Source: CBDUWP01 sp965370955
GTDB lineage: Bacteria > Planctomycetota > Phycisphaerae > Sedimentisphaerales > Anaerobacaceae
Reading direction: 5' to 3'
DNA: 54,669 bases
Assembly: GCA_965370955.1 (NCBI GenBank)
Contig: CBDUWP010000002.1
Location: 1-54,669, forward strand
Shown piece after piece: positions 48,181 through 54,669 of the stretch. A model generated the notes under the pieces. It did not search any database, was not told where the DNA came from, and saw nothing but the letters and a program-made list of their open reading frames with translations. A program made the translations under genes and the position numbers. Each line of letters opens with the position of its first letter. Position 1 is the stretch's first letter.

Positions 48181-49127
48181 TTCTTTTCCTTTTTAGCATC
48201 TTTAACAGCCATCGCTTCTTGCGCCATTTTCGCAGCGGTCGTTTGCGGCCATGTATTCATCACCATTTTGTAATAATATTTTGCCGACTCTGGATTTTCA
48301 TTATTTTGATAATATTGTCCGATCGTAAATTGTTTGTAGGCTATTTGCTGCTTAATTTGCTCGAGCTTATCCAACATATCATAATCTCTAGCCGCCAAAC
48401 TATATCTCGCCTGATAATTCCCGTAATAGGTCCCCGCGCTGATTAGGCTTGAGTCGTCATATTTTGGCCCTTTGTAAGCGGCATGTTTACATCGTCCCAT
48501 TCCTAACAGTGACATTTCCGCAGTCGTTCCGGTTGGCCATTGCGATGCGATTTGCGACCACTGTAAGTATGCATCATTAAATTTTTTCCTTTTTTCATAG
48601 CTGTTTGCCACGCTGGTTGCAGCCTGCATACCGATAGCCGAATTTCCAACTCGGTCACCGATACGTTCCATGATTTTGGCTCCTTCGCTGTAGCCTTTAA
48701 TTTTAAAAATCTTCAAGACCGTTTTTTTCTCTCCTGCCAGAAACGCCATCGCAATATCATATTGCCTATCGAGTGCGACATCGAACAGGGGACTGTTTGG
48801 ATATTCGTTCATCAGCTGATCGTATGCTCTGACTGCCTTTGGAAATTGGCCGCCGGCGAGGAGTTTTTCAGCTTTTATGAACAAGATCATATCTTCGCCA
48901 TTGATCTCTGGAAAGTCAGCTTTTAAATTATCATAAGCCTGATCGAGCTTTTCGATTTGGCCGCTGCTGACAAGCTGTTTAATTTCTGAGACTGCCAGCA
49001 AATATTCCGCCTGCCGATTCTGCGAAACTCCCTGCCAACTTCCTTCATTTAGTCTCCATGTTTGCGCTGACACATTTGCGATAATCGCAAGAATACAAAC
49101 AACACCCAACCAGCAACGTTTATTCAT
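48135..49127 (-). CDS. BamD-like outer-membrane assembly TPR protein
   Basis: The 330 residues have a signal peptide ending near NVSAQTW and a TPR-type domain: LVSSGQIEKLDQAYDNLKADFPEI, LLAGGQFPKAVRAYDQLMNEYPNSPLFDVAL (typical of BamD), and KKFNDAYLQWSQIASQWPTG. BamD feeds precursors to the BamA insertion machinery. The signal peptide shows no lipobox, unlike proteobacterial BamD, so it may be soluble in the periplasm; YbgF/CpoB-type proteins are another possibility. It heads the minus-strand gene run with its own promoter and overlaps lptE. Confidence 0.7.
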   Translation of the reverse strand: MNKRCWLGVVCILAIIANVSAQTWRLNEGSWQGVSQNRQAEYLLAVSEIKQLVSSGQIEKLDQAYDNLKADFPEINGEDMILFIKAEKLLAGGQFPKAVRAYDQLMNEYPNSPLFDVALDRQYDIAMAFLAGEKKTVLKIFKIKGYSEGAKIMERIGDRVGNSAIGMQAATSVANSYEKRKKFNDAYLQWSQIASQWPTGTTAEMSLLGMGRCKHAAYKGPKYDDSSLISAGTYYGNYQARYSLAARDYDMLDKLEQIKQQIAYKQFTIGQYYQNNENPESAKYYYKMVMNTWPQTTAAKMAQEAMAVKDAKKEKKWKRKFVEKIEKIFL

Positions 49128-49183
49128 TATACTAGACCCTCTTAAATTTAGACCTTCTCCGTAATGCCATAATTTTAGTCACC

Positions 49184-49212
49184 ATTATATGCTTTAGTTT
49201 CCACAAAAGCAA
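49184..49212 (-). promoter_or_regulatory. Sigma70-type promoter of the bamD-lptE-ftsH run
   Basis: On the minus strand TTGCTT (49212-49207) and TATAAT (49189-49184) are separated by 17 bases. Transcription should start near 49177, about 50 bases before the bamD-like start. The remaining gap up to 49358 contains the terminator of the SIS gene. Confidence 0.65.
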
Positions 49213-49293
49213 TAGTAGCCGAGTTAGATTGGTATTTTTAGTAATAAATCGAAAAAAACGCTCGTTGCGTTGCCCATTTTAACGTCAACATGA

Positions 49294-49327
49294 TAAAAAA
49301 AGCCGAGCATTTTTTACCCTGCTCGGC
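49294..49327 (-). terminator. Intrinsic terminator after the SIS gene
   Basis: On the minus strand GCCGAGCA (49327-49320) and TGCTCGGC (49309-49302) form a perfect eight-pair stem followed by seven T residues. It ends the PFP-SIS operon ahead of the bamD promoter. Confidence 0.9.
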
Positions 49328-49358
49328 ATTTTAATATTTGCAAAAGGTTAGCCAGTTT

Positions 49359-50372
49359 TTATCCCTCGAATTCGTTTCCGACTTTTCTAGCTCTTTCAGT
49401 TTTATCGAGATCGATTCCTAATTTCGTCCCGATATCGACCAGCAGATTCCATCCAGCCGCCAGTTGCACAAACGTTGACAGATTTCCAGCGTCTTCGATT
49501 TTGATTGTTGGAAAGATGGTATCCTTGCTTGATATAGCAATAACTTTCACGCCGATATTATCAACGAGATTTTTTTGAATCAGCTCCATTTCAGATTCAA
49601 ACGGATCGATCCATATAACCACATCGCTTTCGTGCATAACCTCTTCGACCCCATGCATAAGATATGTTCCTTCGAGGTAGTCGCTTTTTTTGCGGGTTAT
49701 TTCATTTGTTTTCAGGGTCAATTCTTCAGCCACTCCATCATTTCTTCCTGCGAAATAGATAGTCTGTGCATTTGCGATATTTTTTATAATTTCCTGATCG
49801 ACTTCGCAGGTCATAGCCTTTTGACAGGCATCAGCCAAAGCGTCCATATCCCCGACATTTTCCCCTATCAGTTGTGCCAAGACCACCTGATAAAACAATG
49901 CTTGTTCGACGACGCTTTTTGTTGCGGCAACAGCCTTTTCCCACCCGCAGGTTAACACAAAGGTTTGGGCCGCATATTCAGCAAGTGTCGTGTTTTCTTT
50001 TGCTGTTAATCCGAAAACATTTCCGTTTCCTTGTTTTTTTAGATTATCGATAAGACAGATAATTTCTTTTGTTTGACCGCTGTTTGACGCTCCGAACACG
50101 ACAAAATCCTTCAGGTCATATTCTGCTGCTTGGAACGATCCTTCTGTTGCGATATTTATATTTAGCCCTCTTTTTAGGGCATAGCTGATAGCATTTTTAG
50201 CTGGAAATATTCTGCTGGATCCTTCGCCCGTCAGAAATAGCTTGCCCGTTTTTTTAATAACTTCGGCAACTGCCGTGACATCAGTTCGCTTGAATTTTCT
50301 GATCACGTTTACTGTTTCGAGCATTTCTTTAACGAGTTCAAAATCGCAATATCTTTTATCAGTACTATTCAT
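49359..50372 (-). CDS. Double SIS-domain sugar-phosphate isomerase/deglycase-like protein
   Basis: The 337-residue protein contains two sugar isomerase (SIS) domains. The first has LTGEGSSRIFPAKNAISYALKRG and VVFGASNSGQTKEIICLIDNL (sugar-phosphate binding loop), and the second has FAGRNDGVAEELTLKTNEIT and the region EGTYLMHGVEEV with Glu in the position used for ring opening in GlmS-type isomerases. It lacks the glutaminase domain of GlmS, so it may be an AgaS/FrlB/GlmD-like deaminase or deglycase, or a ketose/aldose isomerase. It follows the phosphofructokinase gene by 29 bases. The exact substrate cannot be read from the sequence. Confidence 0.8.
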   Translation of the reverse strand: MNSTDKRYCDFELVKEMLETVNVIRKFKRTDVTAVAEVIKKTGKLFLTGEGSSRIFPAKNAISYALKRGLNINIATEGSFQAAEYDLKDFVVFGASNSGQTKEIICLIDNLKKQGNGNVFGLTAKENTTLAEYAAQTFVLTCGWEKAVAATKSVVEQALFYQVVLAQLIGENVGDMDALADACQKAMTCEVDQEIIKNIANAQTIYFAGRNDGVAEELTLKTNEITRKKSDYLEGTYLMHGVEEVMHESDVVIWIDPFESEMELIQKNLVDNIGVKVIAISSKDTIFPTIKIEDAGNLSTFVQLAAGWNLLVDIGTKLGIDLDKTERARKVGNEFEG

Positions 50373-50401
50373 TTTGAGAATCTCCGTTCATTTATTTTTA
50401 G

Positions 50402-51613
50402 TTACAGTATAACTTTTTCATCATCGAGTTTGACATAATCGGGCATTGGCCCAACCAGCGGCCGCAGATATTTTAGACATGCTTCTGTGACAAAATCGCC
50501 ATCTTCATTTATAAATTCGTCCGGCATTGGCTTCGCCCTTACAGCCACATCTTTTAATGGCGCAGTTGCTGTGACGCATTTATATTCGTTTCCATCGCCT
50601 GCCCTTTCCAATGTCACCATCAGGCCAGTTTTGCCTTCCTTTGCCAATTCGACAGCCGCTTTTCCGCACATATAAGCCTCTTCGACATCTTGGGCGACAG
50701 CTCTGTCGGCCGCACACATTGGCAGTGATTCTGTGATTTGGAATTCCCCTCTGAACCCAAATTCGTCTGCTATCATTTTATGCAGAGCCATAGCTGCGCT
50801 AGATCCGCCCATTGCCCCGAATTCGACATTGTCAAATTTATCTGTTATTTGTGCTTGTGAGACTGGCCTTCCATCAGCGAAAGTGATTCCTTCTCCGCAG
50901 ACGACTGAGACGAATCCATAGAGGTCGTAACATTTTTTAACTTTGGCTAGGAATTTTTCTTTATCGAAATCTCTTTCCGGTATACACAGAATATGCGGCG
51001 CATCAGCCGGACAGTTTTTTGCTAGAGCCGTAGCAGCCGGCAGCCATCCCGCTTCTCTTCCGATACATTGAAACACGCTGAACTGGTCGACTTTTTGCAT
51101 ATCTCTGGTCAGGATTCCGCTTTGCTTGACTGACATCGCCATATATCTTGCCGCGCTTGCGAAACCGGGCGTATGGTCTGTTCCATAGAGGTCGTTATCA
51201 ACAGTTTTCGGCACTCCTATTCCGATGAGTTCATAGCCGTTGTTTTTCGCATATTCTTCGATTCTGTAGATGGTGTCCATCGTATCATTTCCGCCGATGA
51301 GGAATACGTACCTGATTTGATATTTTTTCAACAGTTCGAGTATTTTCGGCAGATCTTCGTCTTGGAGTTTATGCCTGCACGATCCCAGCGCGCTTGACGG
51401 CGTACTTTTTAGTCCTTCGATTATTTTTTTTGTTTGAGCTTTTAGATCGATAATATTTTCGACCATGAACCCTTCTATGCCGTATTTCATACCGAAGATT
51501 CTATCGATATCCTGACATTTGCTCGCCGTTTGAATAATTCCCGCCAGCGAAGCATTTATCACAGACGTTGGCCCGCCCGATTGTCCTATCAACGCATTAC
51601 CTTTAATCACCAT
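50402..51613 (-). CDS. pfp: Pyrophosphate-dependent type 6-phosphofructokinase
   Basis: This enzyme interconverts fructose 6-phosphate and fructose 1,6-bisphosphate. The 403 residues show GQSGGPTSVINASLAGII at the N-terminus, the phosphate-donor loop GGND at 107-110 (ATP enzymes have GGDG; Asp at the fourth position favours pyrophosphate), and PKTVDND at 135-141, the form with Lys that is typical of PPi enzymes. The first Asp of the usual GGDD is Asn here. AGGAG lies before the ATG. It is transcribed away from the GATase-like gene and forms an operon with the SIS gene. Confidence 0.9.
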   Translation of the reverse strand: MVIKGNALIGQSGGPTSVINASLAGIIQTASKCQDIDRIFGMKYGIEGFMVENIIDLKAQTKKIIEGLKSTPSSALGSCRHKLQDEDLPKILELLKKYQIRYVFLIGGNDTMDTIYRIEEYAKNNGYELIGIGVPKTVDNDLYGTDHTPGFASAARYMAMSVKQSGILTRDMQKVDQFSVFQCIGREAGWLPAATALAKNCPADAPHILCIPERDFDKEKFLAKVKKCYDLYGFVSVVCGEGITFADGRPVSQAQITDKFDNVEFGAMGGSSAAMALHKMIADEFGFRGEFQITESLPMCAADRAVAQDVEEAYMCGKAAVELAKEGKTGLMVTLERAGDGNEYKCVTATAPLKDVAVRAKPMPDEFINEDGDFVTEACLKYLRPLVGPMPDYVKLDDEKVIL

Positions 51614-51657
51614 TAACTCCTATCAAAACCCTAATCATTTTCCTTTGTTGGTTCTTC

Positions 51658-51686
51658 TTGCTTGGTAGAAAAAAAGCGATTATACT
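51658..51686 (+). promoter_or_regulatory. Sigma70-type promoter for a leaderless GATase-like mRNA
   Basis: TTGCTT (51658-51663) and TATACT (51681-51686) are 17 bases apart. The expected +1 near 51693 lies right at the ATG (51694). On the opposite strand the overlapping sequence reads TATAAT (51684-51679), a possible -10 for the divergent pfp operon. Confidence 0.7.
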
Positions 51687-51693
51687 ACAATCC

Positions 51694-52443
51694 ATGAAAA
51701 ATTCCATACTATATTTAGGCGACACGCAGTTAAATCAAGCTGGCTGCTATTTAGCCGGCATCATGACCTATTGCGGCATTGGCTTCGATTATTTAGCCAG
51801 CGACGAACCTATCAGCGATTCGCTGCTTGACATGCCCTATCGCGCGATAATAATCAGCGATTATCCTTCGTCGAATTTCACAGCCAGTCAATTAAATCAG
51901 TTGCAAAAGTTGGTTTCAAATGGCATGGGGTTATTTATGATTGGCGGTTGGGATTCGTATCATGGTCTCGGCGGCTTTTATAACACAACGATTTTGTCAG
52001 AGATTTTGCCTGTAATCATGTCTGGCAGCGACGATCGGATCAACAGCAGTTCACCTTCTTTAGTTGTCAAGAATCAGCCTCATGTTATTACAGATTCTCT
52101 ACCGTTTGACAATAATGCCCCGACAGTTGGCGGCTTTAATCTGTTGACAGCTAAAGCAGATTCAGCCACGATTTTATCAGTCAAAATGTTTACCGCCTCA
52201 AGAAGCGGCAACGATTTCATTTTGTCCGAAAAATTAACAGCTCCTTTGTTGGTTTGCGGCGACTATGGATTAGGCAAAACTTGCGCTTTTAGCAGTGACG
52301 TCGCGCCCCATTGGGTTGGAGGCTTGGTTGACTGGGGAGCGACCCGTGTTAATGCTTGCGCCGCCGGTTCGATCGAGATTGAGGTCGGCAGCGATTACGT
52401 CAAGCTTTTCTCGAACATCATCAACTGGGTCATGCAGAAATAG
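51694..52443 (+). CDS. GATase1-like protein of the DUF1355/PF07090 type
   Basis: The 249-residue protein has a flavodoxin-like GATase1 fold: N-terminal LYLGDTQLNQAGCYLAGIM, IIISDYPSSNFTASQLNQL, LFMIGGWDSYHGLGGFYNT (the nucleophile elbow position, where glutamine amidotransferases have Cys, is Trp/Asp here), and a C-terminal GLGKTCAFSSDVAPHWVGG. This matches the putative glutamine amidotransferase family without a recognised catalytic Cys. I choose the ATG at 51694, because the longer frame from 51658 begins inside the -35 element. Function is unknown; neighbours suggest sugar metabolism. Confidence 0.75.
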   Translation: MKNSILYLGDTQLNQAGCYLAGIMTYCGIGFDYLASDEPISDSLLDMPYRAIIISDYPSSNFTASQLNQLQKLVSNGMGLFMIGGWDSYHGLGGFYNTTILSEILPVIMSGSDDRINSSSPSLVVKNQPHVITDSLPFDNNAPTVGGFNLLTAKADSATILSVKMFTASRSGNDFILSEKLTAPLLVCGDYGLGKTCAFSSDVAPHWVGGLVDWGATRVNACAAGSIEIEVGSDYVKLFSNIINWVMQK

Positions 52444-52466
52444 CACAGCCTTGCTTAATATTTTTT

Positions 52467-53315
52467 TTAGCTATGAAAAGTTCTATTATTTCTCTCATCG
52501 AACAGATGCCTATATTTCGTTGGATCATATAGTTGAAACTGCACTGCCCTTAGATATTCTTCTGGCCCTGACTTTCGCACGATTTCTATTAGTGCTTCGA
52601 TTTGTTTTTGCGATTTGAAAGCAGCTATTCCTTTTAGTTTTTTCTCCAGCATTTTCTCATCTGCCCCGATTCTCAAATTTGGCGGCTGTGGAAAATCGCA
52701 GTAGACGCCCATTTCATGTACGAATGGCACATTATGCGTTGCTTCTCCGAGTTCCGGCCAAATATCTCCAGATGCATGGAACAGACTTATAAAAAATTCT
52801 TCATGAACAATTCTATGATCTGGATGCAGGTCGCTTGAAGTTGGCAAGAAGCATTGTGTCGGCTTAATGTCCCTCAGATAATATGTAAAGGCATTTTGAA
52901 GTCCCGTAAAACCTTCGATAATTGCCGGACAATTTTTGCCAGCTGCTCTTCTTCCCCGATAGGCATTAACTTGACAATCTGGAAAGCCCATCCAGATAAT
53001 ATTTTCTTTTGGCACTCCCAGTGCTCGATAGCAGTCGAATGTTTCCTTTTGCCTAATTTCGGAGATAGAGTCTTTTTCCTCCATAGTACAATAGCCCATC
53101 GATCCATCTGTAGCTATTAGAACATAGACGTCGATATTTTCTTCGCAAGCCGCTTGAATCATCAATCCACCGCCGACAACAACATCATCATCATGGGGAC
53201 TCACGAACAGGAAGCATTCTTTTTCATTTTGGAAATGTTTTGAGATACTTTTAATTGTATTACCAACTCTCAGTTCATCTCCGACTAATCTCACAAATTC
53301 AAAATTATTACTCAT
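52467..53315 (-). CDS. PIG-L/LmbE-family zinc deacetylase
   Basis: PIG-L enzymes remove acetyl groups from N-acetyl sugars or sugar conjugates. The 282 residues contain the metal-binding motif SPHDDDVVVGGG (H41-x-D-D44; most relatives have HPDDE) and the third ligand in DLHPDHRIVHEEF, with the usual spacing. The substitution of E by V after the Asp pair is unusual. The protein lacks a signal peptide and should be cytoplasmic. It converges with the GATase-like gene and lies 48 bases downstream of the oxidoreductase gene, in the same direction. Confidence 0.85.
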   Translation of the reverse strand: MSNNFEFVRLVGDELRVGNTIKSISKHFQNEKECFLFVSPHDDDVVVGGGLMIQAACEENIDVYVLIATDGSMGYCTMEEKDSISEIRQKETFDCYRALGVPKENIIWMGFPDCQVNAYRGRRAAGKNCPAIIEGFTGLQNAFTYYLRDIKPTQCFLPTSSDLHPDHRIVHEEFFISLFHASGDIWPELGEATHNVPFVHEMGVYCDFPQPPNLRIGADEKMLEKKLKGIAAFKSQKQIEALIEIVRKSGPEEYLRAVQFQLYDPTKYRHLFDERNNRTFHS

Positions 53316-53363
53316 ATCGATCTCTCAAGTAAAAAAGGTTTTTCAAAATAGTTATGCTGCAAT

Positions 53364-54401
53364 TTACATCTTTGTTTCCCTTATCAGTTGGTCGATAAAC
53401 CCAACAGTTTCAGTTATTTCTTCTATGCCCAATAGCGGAGGAATTTCCGGTTCGCCCTTCACTTTTTCGCAGCAGAAGATAATAAAATCCACTAGCTCAT
53501 CTTTAATTTGATTATTGACAGGATTTATCATTCCCGGCACTTGGCATTGTACATCTTTGCCGTTTACTGTAAACTTTTTATCGACAAAATCCCCTTTAAG
53601 CTGGTCTTTCTGGCAATTAATCTCGATAGTCCTAACTTTTTCATCGTCTTTGACCAGCCACGACACAAATATTTTCCCCTTTATGCCATTTTCATGAACA
53701 ACATTTAGTGACGCCTGATAAACGAGTTCATTTTTTTTCACAACATCTTTTAGCTGTACCTTTTTAATTGGTCCGAAAAAATATAGCGACAGATCCAGAT
53801 CATGCACAACTTTATCAGTTATAATATCATCAGGAATTCTCTCGTCATGCTTTTGCGTTCTGATAAAGCTGTAATCTTTTATTTTTTGTGTATTTTTATT
53901 TTGTTCGAGAAAGGACACAATTTTAACAGCCACCGGATTATATCTTTCCAGATGTCCCGACATCAATCCGCATCCACGATCAGCCGCTATTTTCACGAGC
54001 AGATCCATTTGTTTTTTCGATGTCACCAACGGCTTTTCCACAAAGGTATGCACTCCGCTTGCCAATGCTTTTTTTGCAAATTCAAAATGTGCAACAGTTG
54101 GCACAGCTATAATCACAATATGTGGTTTGGTTTCTGCGAGCATTTTTTCAAAGTCGCAATAGAGATTAAATTCGTTTTTGAATTCGTCCAGTTTTTCTAA
54201 TTTATTTTCGCACAGTCCACAGATTTTTATTTGCGTCAGCTTATTTCGCAGCGATCCTTTGTAATAATCCTCAGACGCTCCCGCCGCCAGTTGTTTAAGG
54301 CTTTCTAGGTGAAATTTTCCCATTTGCCCTACGCCTGCGATTGCGATTTTGATATGTTCACTATCTATTGGTATCAAATTTTTCGGATTTCGAGATTTCA
54401 T
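53364..54401 (-). CDS. Gfo/Idh/MocA-family sugar oxidoreductase
   Basis: The 345-residue product has an N-terminal Rossmann domain with IKIAIAGVGQMGKFHLESL (GxGxxG), followed by a catalytic domain with the family motif FVEKPLVTSKKQMD (EKP) and the downstream RYNPVAVKIV stretch. These enzymes oxidise or reduce sugars, inositols or sugar nucleotides with NAD(P). I choose the ATG at 54401, which overlaps the stop of the upstream isomerase gene as ATGA; a longer frame starting with TTG at 54410 lacks support. Its place beside a TIM-barrel sugar isomerase and a deacetylase points to carbohydrate catabolism, but the substrate is unknown. Confidence 0.9.
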   Translation of the reverse strand: MKSRNPKNLIPIDSEHIKIAIAGVGQMGKFHLESLKQLAAGASEDYYKGSLRNKLTQIKICGLCENKLEKLDEFKNEFNLYCDFEKMLAETKPHIVIIAVPTVAHFEFAKKALASGVHTFVEKPLVTSKKQMDLLVKIAADRGCGLMSGHLERYNPVAVKIVSFLEQNKNTQKIKDYSFIRTQKHDERIPDDIITDKVVHDLDLSLYFFGPIKKVQLKDVVKKNELVYQASLNVVHENGIKGKIFVSWLVKDDEKVRTIEINCQKDQLKGDFVDKKFTVNGKDVQCQVPGMINPVNNQIKDELVDFIIFCCEKVKGEPEIPPLLGIEEITETVGFIDQLIRETKM

Positions 54402-54669
54402 TTCCAGCAATAATCTCTAAGTTGCTCAACCGCCTTGTAAATATCATCCATTGCCTCTTCGCCCGCTTCTCTTTCGATCGCCAGCACCCCTTCATACTCA
54501 ATATTTTTCAATGCGTCCATGAACCCTTTGCATCCAACTTGCCCTTGACACCATGGGACATCTTTTCCCCATTCGATTTGCGGATTTTTTGACGCTGTCG
54601 CGTCTTTCACATGCACATGCTTGATCCACATTGCCAGCACCCTGACCGCATCGATATGATTTCCTCTAC
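54398..54669 (-). CDS. TIM-barrel sugar phosphate isomerase/epimerase (5' truncated by window end)
   Basis: Only the C-terminal part (about 89 residues) is in the window; the frame continues past the end. Features fit the AP endonuclease-2/xylose isomerase-like barrel: HIDAVRVLAMWIKHVHVKD (metal-binding His/Asp on the last strands), then DVPWCQGQVGCKGFMDALKNI and GVLAIEREAGEE with the conserved Glu. The stop overlaps the oxidoreductase start (ATGA). These enzymes act on hexoses, inosose or rare sugars. Confidence 0.85.
   Translation of the reverse strand, partial: RGNHIDAVRVLAMWIKHVHVKDATASKNPQIEWGKDVPWCQGQVGCKGFMDALKNIEYEGVLAIEREAGEEAMDDIYKAVEQLRDYCWK

Noticed and set aside
52444..52466. 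Short stem AGCA/TGCT with T-run between the convergent GATase-like and PIG-L genes
   Set aside because: Only four base pairs, too weak to call a terminator.

Overview
The window comes from a low-to-moderate GC, diderm, flagellated and probably anaerobic bacterium. L- and P-ring genes (flgH, flgI), an LptE-like lipoprotein and a BamD-like protein show an outer membrane. A complete Rnf complex in the order C-D-G-E-A-B suggests anaerobic energy conservation. Long domain insertions in FlgE and FliD, including a segment resembling a repeat I associate with large planctomycete proteins, and many sugar-handling genes make a planctomycete (Phycisphaerae-like) or another PVC-group member my best guess. 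No rRNA or marker gene confirms this.

Layout. (1) 1-4104, plus strand: the end of a MotB/OmpA-type gene, then the export apparatus genes fliO-fliP-fliQ-fliR-flhB. (2) 4185-20148, minus strand, read from high to low coordinates: a small basic protein, flgD, flgE, a membrane PilZ protein, flgF, flgG, flgA, flgH, flgI, flgJ (rod-binding part only), flgN, flgK, flgL, a possible 29-residue ORF, a TPR protein, a fliT-like chaperone gene and fliD. (3) 20563-34931, plus strand: a sigma54 activator, two TPR proteins, a second sigma54 activator, fliL-fliM-fliN-flhA, a small membrane protein, the flagellar sigma factor fliA, two small unknown proteins, two lipoproteins and flgM. (4) 35126-40518: a small RseC-like Cys protein, then rnfCDGEAB, followed by a radical SAM protein. 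(5) 42344-49127, minus strand: bamD-like, lptE-like, ftsH, dsbD, nth and a LOG-family gene. (6) 49359-54669: a double SIS protein and a PPi-type phosphofructokinase on the minus strand, a divergent GATase1-like gene, a PIG-L deacetylase, a Gfo/Idh/MocA oxidoreductase and a truncated TIM-barrel sugar isomerase.

The regulatory picture can be read in part from the DNA. A near-consensus sigma28 promoter precedes fliD. A near-consensus sigma54 promoter precedes the TPR/C-ring operon, and a weaker one lies upstream of fliO. The window encodes both FliA (sigma28) and a FlgM-like anti-sigma factor, plus two NtrC-type activators whose receiver-like N-termini have lost key phosphorylation residues. This fits a hierarchical flagellar cascade in which the activators are probably not switched by ordinary phosphorylation. 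Several sigma70-type promoters were found, and two of them place the start codon at or next to +1 (leaderless mRNAs).

No flagellin, flgBC, fliE-J, motA, fliS, csrA, fliW or chemotaxis gene is present, so the rest of the motility system lies elsewhere. I found no tRNA, rRNA, CRISPR array, transposase or prophage. A palindromic hairpin cluster upstream of flgM is the only mobile-element-like or REP-like sequence.
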